Source: Podocnemis expansa (lineage: Eukaryota; Chordata; Testudines; Podocnemididae). From it: a stretch of 64,000 nt of DNA. This document shows positions 55,180 through 64,000 of the stretch, piece by piece. Both the position numbers and the translations under genes were made by a program. The notes under the pieces are model-generated. The model did not search any database and had not been told where the DNA came from. It saw only the letters and a program-made list of their open reading frames with translations. The stretch spans positions 4,242,922-4,306,921 of the forward strand of contig ML682088.1 in assembly GCA_007922195.1 (NCBI GenBank), read 5' to 3'. How positions within the stretch are numbered: the stretch's first letter is position 1; every line of letters starts with the position of its first letter.

Positions 55180-56140
55180 GTGCACTGCCTCTTCCACATG
55201 CTTTCGTCTTTTGATAGACACGGCTTACACTGATGACTCCAGAGGAGGCAGGGTGAGGGCCCCCTCAGAAAAGAAGCTCGCCCCTTACCCCCCCAGCCTC
55301 CTGTCCAGTCTACCTGGACCACTTTGACTGGTTGGAGGGAAAGGCAGTTTTCACATATTCATTTTGTTAGACTTTTAGACTCAGGCATTTTTTCACTGGT
55401 CCACTGTGATGTTGGATGTTGGCATAGAAATGGAAAAGATCACACCAAAAGACTGCTATTAAAGGGTTAAATTGTCTAATGGGGGGGGGTGAGAAACCTG
55501 CAGAGTTTGTTTCAGTTTTGTTTCTTCAGTTCTAACTGAAAAGGTGGAAGGCTTAGTTTGTGCTGATTTGTACTGTTGCTTGTGCATTCGACTCTTATTT
55601 TAGTCCTCTTTCAAATTAGTAAAGTTCTGTTAGACCAAACTTGACTGTTGTCTGCTTTATTCAGCTGCTTCTGCTAACAAAAGAAAGGTAGCTGTCCTGA
55701 GAAGGGTCAAACAGGAGACAGGTGCAGAGAGCAGACAAACTGCTGAGGGAAAGCAGAACTGCAACTAGAAGGCTGGTAGGGGAGAAGAGGTTTCGAGGAC
55801 CAGGCAATGAAAAGTCTCCGTTGTTCTTTGTGTAGCCCCAAACATGCCACTCCATCTCCACCCTATCATGCTGTCTAAGCAAAAATGCCCATTTTCAGGA
55901 GCTTTAGACCAGTATTTCATAAATCCAGGCCAAAAAAAAAAACCCACTTCAAAGAAGTTCTGATGTCACAGAAGTGCAGGGAGGTTCCTCAGAAAGGTCC
56001 AATGAAGCAAGCACTTGTTGGGAGGAGGAATTACGTAGCACTCGGAAGTTTGATGTTTGTAGGAATGAATGTGATGAGGAAAATGACATGAGCTGGTTTA
56101 TTGCCTGAGCTGTGGGTACCTGCTTATGTAAAAAAGTACC
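55180..56140. other. No recognisable feature
   Basis: Mixed sequence with a G9 run at about 55482-55490. The region 55440-55680 has an LTR-like feel but no supporting ends. Confidence 0.3.
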
Positions 56141-56149
56141 TGGTTCAAG

Positions 56150-57590
56150 TGACACTGCACAGTGTAAGCAAGAAAGTCTTATACAGCCAGTGCTAAAATA
56201 TTTCCCACCACTGAAATTTGGCAAATCATGGTGACATTTCAATCTAGCCTGCTACAAACTGTACCCCTGGTTGGAATACAGTGCACTGGAAAATGCTGTG
56301 TTTTGCTTTGCTTGTTGCCATTTCACTGGAAAGGATGCAAGTAGTGGTGAAAATGTGTTTCCTCACAAGGGTACAGCAACTGGAAAAAAGTTATGAGAAT
56401 GATTCAGGTCTGAGGCTGCATAACAGAATTTCAGTCCACAAAGACTGCATGGTGGCGTGGGAGAGTTACAGATAAACACAGACAGGCAAAGGAGGCTCAG
56501 TTTAGCTCAATTATGTTATGCTCATAAAGAACTTATAAAAGAAAATAGACTTTATGTGGCTACTCTTGCAGTAATACTTTTGTTCATCTCTAAACAAACA
56601 ATTGCTCAGCATGGACATTGGGGAGATGAGTGACAACAGAGGAAATTTTCTTGAACTCTTACAGCTAGTTGAAACGCATGATCCCAGAATTCAATCTAAA
56701 ATAGATAGTTTACCTCGCAAGGCAAAGTATACACATCTTTCGATTCAAGATAACTAGTCAAGTATCATGAGCGGAATGATTCTGGAGTCAATGTCCCAAG
56801 AAGTCAAAGAAGCTGACTTTTTCCATTAATTGCTGATAAAATGAAGGACATATGTGAGGAGGAACAAACTTCAGTGGTTCTCTGTTATTGCTACAGAGGC
56901 AATATATTTAAACGATTTCTTGGCTTTCGTCCCATGTCATTCACCGGGTGGTACATCACTAATGAGTTATATTAAGAACACCATGGCATGTTGTGGCATA
57001 GATATAAAAGCCTGCACAGCACTCACCTATGATGGTACCAGTGTAATGAGTGGAGCATTAACTAGTGTGCAAGCACAGTTTCTGGAAGAGGTACCACAAG
57101 CTATGCGCATCATTACAACCACATGTTGAAATTTACAACTGTTGATGTCTGTAAAAACATAGGTGTTGTTGCAAATTTCTTTACTCCTCCTCAACAACCA
57201 TATGTGTTTCTATCTCATTCCTCTCTGCATTCATTTTTCACTGAATTGCAAAAAGAAACTGAATTGAGGAAATTGTCAGACACTTGCTGGGTATGTCAGC
57301 TTGTGTCATGCTTAGCTGTTAAAGCAACACTTTCAGTATTTTATTGCTTCTGAATATAATCAGCAAATGAATCAAATTCTGAAAGAAGTATAGAGGCACA
57401 TGGCATTCTAAACAAGATAGAGTTCTGCTTTGTGTTTTGTCTGAATCTTTTTAGTGAAATGCTGCTTGAACTTAAAGTGATATCAGATTACTTGCAGAAA
57501 TCAGATTGTGATGTGGTTCCACTTTGCTTCCTTCTTAATTCTTTGATTGATAAACTGTAAGATCTGAGAGATCATGAGAATTTCAACAAA
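56150..57590 (+). pseudogene. hAT transposase-derived pseudogene (TTF-type zinc finger plus DUF4371-like)
   Basis: In shifted frames it reads a TTF-type zinc-finger head (YPWLEYSALENAVFCFACCHF, near 56255-56330), a His/Cys segment (HNRISVHKDCMVAWESY, 56423-56472), then the hAT catalytic domain: IADKMKDICEEEQTSVVLCY (56830-56890), a YDGTSVMSG motif (about 57030), an NIGVVANFF run and KLSDTCWVCQ (57273-57300). This is the order of ZMYM1/ZNF862-like hAT proteins. Stops and shifts are frequent. A MITE at 57594 cuts it before the C-terminal dimerisation domain, which was not found beyond. Confidence 0.8.
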
Positions 57591-57593
57591 ATT

Positions 57594-58080
57594 GGCTATG
57601 TCTGCACTAGACACAGGAAGTTTGAACTTGTTAGTTCTAACTAAGAAGTCTGAAATTAGTTCAAACTAACTTCCATTTAGTTTGAACTAACCTTGCACTT
57701 GCAAGTTTGAACTAACCACATGTTCTAGTTCAAACTAACTGAGCATTCTAGTTTGAACTAGAATGTGCGGTTAGTTTGAACTAACCATTAGATCAAACTA
57801 AAGGCACTTTGACCTTCTTCCTCCCAGGGTGTCTTCCTCTTTTTATGGATTGGGTGGGGACATGGCTCTTCTGAGGTGCCATGTTGCCACACTTCCTATG
57901 GTGTTCCCCCCCCAAGCCGAACTAGCAAGTCCCGTGCATGGACATGCTAGTTCAATTTAGGTTTCTAGTGTGGACATGCTAATTCAAACTAAGTTAGTTC
58001 AAATTACTCACAATTAGTTTGAATTAATTAATTCAAACTAACTTAGTTTGAACCAGCATTCTCAAGTGTAGACAGAGCCT
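57594..58080. mobile_element. Foldback MITE (GGCTATGTCTGCACT), complete
   Basis: Ends GGCTATGTCTGCACTAG and AAGTGTAGACAGAGCC, AT-rich self-complementary arms and the same core as 28761-29240 (CTTCTTCCTCCCAGGGTG). It interrupts the hAT transposase pseudogene. Confidence 0.85.
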
Positions 58081-58399
58081 AAAAATACCATAGAGCTCCT
58101 TGTTTAGTTTAAATTCACCTTCCCATGTTCTGCTCAGTTGTACATTCATCAACTTAACCTGGAGCATCCATTTTGTTCAAGTTATTGGTCCACAAACAGT
58201 TCTCCCAGACCATTTCAATCCTGTTTATCAATGGTAGAGACTTGAGTTTAGTAGCAGAAGTTCCTAAGGTGTCTCCCTTTGCTGTGCATTTGTACACCTG
58301 GCAGCAGAGCTCACTAGTCAGTCACAGTTTCCAAAAAATTTTGCTAATACTTCATAGTCTAACTTTTGGGTGCTCTTGAAATTCCATTAGAGCATGTAA

Positions 58400-58580
58400 T
58401 ACTGCAGTTCTTAACAACTATGTCAAGAAAATTACTGTGTCACCACACAGCAGTAAGTGTGTCACAGAGAACTGGGGAAATGACAGGATTTGGCCTGTTG
58501 GGGAGCGGACTGGTATGTCCCATAAAGTCACAACACTCTGCCAAGTGTGTCACGACCTGCAAAAGGTTGAGAGCTGCTGC
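58400..58580. mobile_element. hAT-like MITE (CAGTGGTT family), diverged
   Basis: Ends CAGTTCTTAACAACTATG and AAAGGTTGAGAGCTGCTG are diverged versions of the family terminal repeats, with the internal CACAGCAGTAAGTGTGTCA. Confidence 0.65.
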
Positions 58581-59785
58581 TGTGCAGTACAGTGATGAGT
58601 GTTGCCAGACAAAAGTCAGAACACAGAGGCAGTTTCCTCTACATAGCCCCACGGTGAGAAATGCCAAAGTAGATTGTACATCAGCTGGTTGGGAGATGAC
58701 AAAGGTAACTACAGCTAGGAAGAAGGGAGGATGCCTGATTTTTTTACATTTTCACAGACCCTGAGCTGAGTAGAAGAGGGAATTCTGCTTAGTGTGTGGG
58801 GAACAAAAGGCCACACCAGTATGTTGCGGGATAGATATTCCTCTTCCTTCACAAAGTAAAGCTGAGGTTAGGCTGTGAGAGTCCATGGGCCCTCACATCC
58901 AAGGAAATGGGGCTGAGACAGGAATTTGGATATGGAGGAGGTTCGAAGAACCATCCTTTCCTGACCCTCTGTTGTTAAAAGCAATGTTTCATAGTCAGGA
59001 GCCACTTGACAGGTAGGCAACCCTACCATATTTTCCCCTTTGGTACAAAGCATGACTACTTGTGATACTTCCAGGGGAGGGGGGGGACCTCAATTCATCA
59101 GTGGGGCACAGACTACTTTGGAGTCAAAGGGCCACTATACATTCACCCTAAGAACTGAATAGAAGGTGCAAGTGGGAGCAATACATTTCAAGTTCACACC
59201 CAAAGATTTAGGGTAACGGGGCTAGGAAAGGGCATGAGGAAGCTCAGTCCGATAGGTTCAAATACAAGAAATTGTACAGGGTAGTTTTTAAATGACTGAG
59301 ATTTGGAATGACATATGCCGACTTGCAAGCAGAACGTTTGTTATCTGAATATTTGACATGTGAAATTATGAAAAGTTATTGCAGAGATATTGCACAATGA
59401 ATAAACCTGTCAGGGAACAAGACAATGGGTTGCCCTATGTTGCTAATCAGCATCTTAGTTACACACCCTTCTTCAGTGGGGAGATGTGACCGATATGGTA
59501 ATTTCCTATATTATTCCTGGGAAACCTTACTGGCAATGAAAAATTCTACCAGCTCCTGTTTAAAGGCTAATAATCTAGTGCTGGAAAAAAGTGAACACTT
59601 CAGGTTAAGTCTTCAGCCCCTCATAGGTCCAATTTGTGTTGCTCCCATGTTGGAAAGGGGACTTAATGTTACTTGCAGGAAGTAATACAGAGCTGGCAAA
59701 AGTTACCTAGCCCCAGTCCTTCTTGACTCGAGTACAGCAAATACAGAGAATAAACTGGACACGATACACTCCAGTTATCCTGGCA

Positions 59786-59935
59786 CCGTGGTTGTCAACC
59801 TTTTGCAGGTTGCAACACACTTGGCGGCGTGCACGTCTCTACAGAACACATAAGGTCCTCCCACCCAATTCAGCCCCACTATCCAGCTCTTTGCAACACA
59901 TTGCTGTGTGGCAACATAGTAGTTGAGAACTTCTG
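59786..59935. mobile_element. hAT-like MITE (CAGTGGTT family)
   Basis: Ends CCGTGGTTGTCAACC and AGTTGAGAACTTCTG. Candidate duplications TCCTGGCA and TCCTGCCC match 6 of 8. Confidence 0.75.
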
Positions 59936-60577
59936 TCCTGCCCAACAAAGTGCCTTCTTGGGAGCTTCCTTCAGCTGGCACAAATTAGAACATAATTCAG
60001 AGCAGCCCTGCACCAAAATGATACCTGGCATTTTCTAGAATTGGGGAGAAGAAAGGTAGCATAAAGCTGTAACAGTTTGTTGAATATGTCTGTGTCAACT
60101 TAAGAATTCCATTTGACCCTCTGTTTTGAATGTAATCTTTAGTACATCTTTCAGCATTCATTTTGCAGTAGAGGTTTGACACATAGGGCAGGGACTATGT
60201 TTGGAAAGGTGACAGAGAAAAATCAAGGGCCTGCAGCATTGAGTAACTTCACCCCAGAACAATGGGTTTGCTACAAGCAGGGTCATGTACTTGGAATGGG
60301 CTACCTGCACAAAAACCTGTCTGGCAGGAAAAGGGGGTGGGTGTTGGAATCTCCTGCTCTCTAAGTACATGGCTAGAAGAACTTCAGTTTCTCTGTTTCA
60401 CCACCTATCCCAGAAATGACAGCTACTGTTCTTAAAGGTAGCTTCTTTGTAAGCAAAGGGGGATATTATCATCACCAAAAACAGGGGAGGCGGATGGGGT
60501 GGAAACAGTAGGAATTTTACCTCCTTTAAAAGATCTGGACCAAACCCAGGCACACACAGAGGGAGGTGAGATTGGAC

Positions 60578-61384
60578 TAGGCATGGCCAAACTGCGGCTC
60601 ATGAGCTGCATCCGGCTCTCAAAAGAAAAAGTGCAGCTCGTGGAAGAGCACAGCAGGGACTAGGCGGCATGGTCTGGGCCGGCAGGGAAGTGGTGGCATG
60701 GTCAGGGCCAGGGGGAGAAGTGCGGCATGGTCAGGGACAGCAGAGAAGCAGCAGCATGGCAAGAGATGGCAGGGAAGCAGCAGCATGGTCGGAGATGGGG
60801 GGTAGAAGTGTGGCATGGTTGGGGAAGCCATGGCATGTTTAGATTTTCTCATAGGCCCTAATGTAGTTTACTTGTTATTAAAATAAAATCATGTTTTACA
60901 AGTCCTAAATGTGATGTGGAATAATAAGAAATGAAAATACGAAGGAGAAAAGTTTAAAACTGAATGTAGATTACTTTCAATTTTTGGCACTACTTACTGC
61001 TGTGAAGCATTGTATTCCACAATTAAATTTGTTAAATTGAAACATTGTGCAATACTTAGGGATAAGCACCTGAGAGAGCTTTTATGTACTGCTCAGATTT
61101 TAAAAAAACTCCCAACTAACCTGCAGTGTTCTATATCAAGCAACAGTTAAGTTTTTAGTGTATAAGACTAGTTTTCATGGTAACCTTAAGTAATTATTAG
61201 AATCTGACATTAGTAGGATCAATGTTTGCCCTATTTTTACAATAAAATTAAAGTGTGCAATGACTTTTAAGCTTAGTAATTTTGGAGTAGGTAAAAGTAT
61301 GTGGTTATATGCCTCCGTGTGGCTCTTGAAGGTTTAACAATCAACTTGTAGGGATCTTGAGTTCCATAAGTTTGGCTACCCCTG
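60578..61384. mobile_element. hAT-like MITE (GCATGGCCAAACTGCGG family), full length
   Basis: Ends TAGGCATGGCCAAACT and AGTTTGGCTACCCCTG. Flanks GATTGGAC and GATCAGAC match 6 of 8. Units of GGCATGGTCAGGGA and GCAGGGAAG recur at 60660-60800. Confidence 0.8.
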
Positions 61385-61814
61385 GATCAGACTGGCTGGA
61401 AAGGGTTTGTTGTTTTCCATGGTAACTCTCTTATGCCTTTAAGAGCACGCACGTGTGTACACGTGCAAAATTCCTTTCCTAGACAGTTTCCTTGCTTTAC
61501 CAACACATCACTGCTCACAACTCCTGGCAAGAGGGCTGAGTGTAAATGTATGCATTATGTAGGGAGCAAACACCAGTCAGGCAAAAAGTATATTGTAGTT
61601 GATTCTTAAATCACTTTTTATTAACCACACACAAACTAAACAGTTGTGCCTAGGAAAGTATCTTAGGTAATTAACAACAAGCAGTGCTGCAGAGGAGGAT
61701 GCTCTGTACAGACTTTTTTAACTAAATAGATAATTTTTATACTTTACAGTCAGAAAATTCTGTTTTCATTGGAGTTATCGCAATTTACAGCAACTGAGAA
61801 TAGCTCCCTATGAT

Positions 61815-62181
61815 CATGGCCATCCTTGGGAGGTGAGTGGGGTGATCATCCCAGGCCCTGTGGTTCCGTGGGCCTCACGTTGACCTGCTGCCAGCAGGGC
61901 GGCAGGAGGTCTGTGCTACTGTCCCCTACTACCTCGCTCCCCCTTCCCCTGCTGTCTTTGGTGGCAAGCTGAAGGTAAGGAGAATGGGGCAGATGCAAGG
62001 AACCCAGCCTTTTGGCCAGCCCGCCCCCACCCCAAGGCAGAGCAGCTGGCCCAGGGGGTGGGGGGATGGAGAGCAGAGCCTACCCTCTAGGCTGGCCTGC
62101 CCTGCCCTGCCCCACGAGTGTGTGTGTGGGGGGTAGCGGGGCCCCCAACAGGCCTATTGGCCCTGCCTCAGGACAGCCCTG
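61815..62181. mobile_element. hAT-like GC-rich MITE
   Basis: Ends CATGGCCATCCTTGGG and CCTCAGGACAGCCCTG are inverted repeats. Duplications CCTATGAT (61807-61814) and CCTAAGAT (62182-62189) match 7 of 8. Confidence 0.78.
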
Positions 62182-62621
62182 CCTAAGATTCCCTCATTTT
62201 ACATGTTGGCAAATTACAGGTTAAGCACAACTTCTTTTCCCATAATATTCCTGGTTCACTCATCGTCTCATACTACCGTACATCCTGTAGTTCTAAGAAA
62301 AAGAAGTTTAGTGTGAAACTTCTCCATCCTCAATTCATACATAACATTGTTTTTACAGAGGTATCTAATTCTTAATTGGCTAGAGAAAAAATAACAAAAA
62401 TACTATCTGACATGCTTTATAAACTCAAATTATTTTCTATTTATGCTCCTGTTGATGTGCTTTGGCAAAGTTTGTATGGACGTATCCTATGACTGACATG
62501 GGAAGGGGCACAGCAGATGACGACTGAGGGAAAGCAGAGGCTCTGTGTAGAGCTAATAAAATTAAGATAACAAGGAAATGGCATATGACAATTGTGGTGT
62601 GTTGTCCTAACTGTATTAGAT

Positions 62622-62784
62622 CAATGGTTCCCAGCTTCTGGCAATTTGCAACACACTTGGCAGCACATCACTCCCTACAGTAGACACCAATCCCTTCCCT
62701 CCCAGTGAACCCAACCATAACCCCAACACACTTACCACTGTGTGGTGACACAGTAATGTGTCCTGACACAGTGGTTGAGAACCG
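62622..62784. mobile_element. hAT-like MITE (CAGTGGTT family)
   Basis: Ends CAATGGTTCCCAGC and GTGGTTGAGAACCGCTG with the internal ACCACTGTGTGGTGACAC shared with 27434-27611. No clean duplication. Confidence 0.75.
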
Positions 62785-62819
62785 CTGTTCTATTCAATAG
62801 TACTTTAGTCCTCCAATCA

Positions 62820-62925
62820 GGGTTGGTACTGGCGCTGGGCTTACGGGGCTCAAGCCCTGTGTCCCAGTGCCTTAGCCCTGGGTCTTTTTCCAGGCCAGTG
62901 GTGCTCCTGCCTCCAATCCTTCCTT
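62820..62925 (-). repeat. GC-rich repeat fragment related to 24360-24735
   Basis: The reverse complement of 62825-62870 matches 24668-24720 (GGGACACAGGG, GAGCCCCGT). Confidence 0.5.
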
Positions 62926-63553
62926 AAAAAACCAGAGGTCCTGAATGTTTTCTGAACCAGAAAGAAGGCCCCTAACTGGTGTAAATGTGAATTACAGGTT
63001 ATGTAAGAAAACAGGGAACTGACTGGAAGGTTACCATGGTCAATGAGGCATACAAATTAATGAGTATAAAACAATTCTGTTAACTCCTCTGCCCCTAAAT
63101 CCAAGACATCCCAAAATCTTTTCTATGTGATGATGTCTTTCTGGAGGTGTTAAAATCTGATTGATCCTGCTTAAGCACAACACTGTATTTATAATTCCTG
63201 CAGGAGCTGTATTTACCTTTCCTATGGAACTGCATACAGTTTCTGGTTCACAAGGATACATCAGCCATTGTTTAATACAATTGACTCCAAAAATATTGAA
63301 CTTAAATCAATAATATTTAACTTAATTCAATGATGTTTTTTCAAGATAAGGAGAAAAATCATCATATCCATGTCACATACATGTTTCAAAAGTGCTTTTG
63401 CTGGGATAGTGGAATCAATGTCTTTATTCTTGCAAAAAGTTTCACCAAAACTTTAATGACCACTGGTCATCAGGATATTGGTTCAAGGTAGCTACCGAAA
63501 TAGAGCAACCACTGGACCACATTTACTCTTAACTCGACACTTAGGCTTAGTAC

Positions 63554-63799
63554 CAGGGCTTAAAGTAAGACTCAGAGCCTCTCAGCATGCTCAGTCAGAG
63601 CAGGGCTCAGGCCAAAGCCTGCTCTGACTGAGCAGGCTCAGTGGCTCTGAGCATGCTCAGTCAGAGCAGGCTGGGGCCTGAGCCTCAGCCCAGGCTAAGA
63701 CAGCTTCTCTGACATGGTATGAGGGGTCCCTCACTGGTGCGAGGGGGCCTGCCAATTTAGGAGGATTCTGGGGTGCACCAAATTATACTTTAATCCCTG
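63554..63799. mobile_element. hAT-like MITE with perfect TSD
   Basis: Ends CAGGGCTTAAAGTA and TACTTTAATCCCTG. Perfect 8-bp duplications CTTAGTAC lie at 63546-63553 and 63800-63807. The termini resemble the 4565-5534 element. The interior carries a palindrome cluster. Confidence 0.9.
63590..63632. repeat. Perfect 15-bp inverted repeat (hairpin)
   Basis: CTCAGTCAGAGCAGG at 63590-63604 and its exact reverse complement at 63618-63632, with a 13-base loop. A third copy in direct orientation lies at 63656-63670. Confidence 0.9.
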
Positions 63800-64000
63800 C
63801 TTAGTACTAACTTGAAGGAAAATGCATCATCCACTGAAGGCCTAATTCAAGAAAGCACTTACTTAAGCACTTGGTTAATGCTGAGCAAGTACTTAAGTCT
63901 CACTAAAGACAAGGGAAATTAGGAACGTGCCTCAGAACCCTCTCAAATTATAGGAATACCTTCCTGAATCAGGATGTGAGTAACTAACACTACTTCCTTC

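Overview
This is a vertebrate nuclear window, most likely turtle. The evidence is CR1 LINE fragments, two short elements joining a tRNA-like head to a CR1-like 3' tail (the layout of the cryptodiran turtle SINE family), DIRS-type tyrosine-recombinase retrotransposons, and many hAT-like MITEs. The turtle assignment is an inference. No intact protein-coding gene was found. The window is a repeat-rich graveyard holding remnants of one host gene family, one zinc-finger array and several mobile-element proteins.

Layout. 1-7.6 kb: short Penelope-like retroposon copies, an LTR-like repeat, a retroviral reverse-transcriptase remnant and nested hAT MITEs. 7.6-19.2 kb: two DIRS elements in the same orientation. 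DIRS-A (7.6-12.8 kb) is near full length with terminal inverted repeats, gag, a damaged RT/RNase H and a nearly open tyrosine recombinase. DIRS-B (14.1-19.2 kb) is older and keeps its RT YLDD box but lacks the recombinase. 19.2-36.3 kb: LTR fragments, CR1, MITEs, a decayed C2H2 zinc-finger array (25.5-26.2 kb, minus strand), a probable solo LTR (31.6-33.8 kb) and a solo DIRS terminal repeat (36.0-36.3 kb). 37.1-51.1 kb, plus strand: seven exon remnants of a TRPM8 channel-associated factor (TCAF/FAM115) gene, with introns kept but frameshifts, stops, damaged splice sites and insertions. One insertion is a 28S rRNA fragment. 51.7-64 kb: MITEs, a hAT transposase pseudogene (56.2-57.6 kb) and retroposon copies.

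The most notable signals are these. (1) A short retroposon family carries a hammerhead-ribozyme-like core near its 3' end, and two copies have 15-bp target-site duplications. (2) Several of those copies carry an inverted arm that shares copy-specific variants with the direct arm. (3) A 229-bp 28S rRNA insertion inside a TCAF exon is flanked by a 13-bp duplication; it is internally inverted, and its breakpoint lies within a few bases of the conserved R2 site. (4) Many insertions can be read precisely from target-site duplications, some nested. I saw no CRISPR array and no convincing tRNA gene, and nothing that looks like a new multi-gene system.
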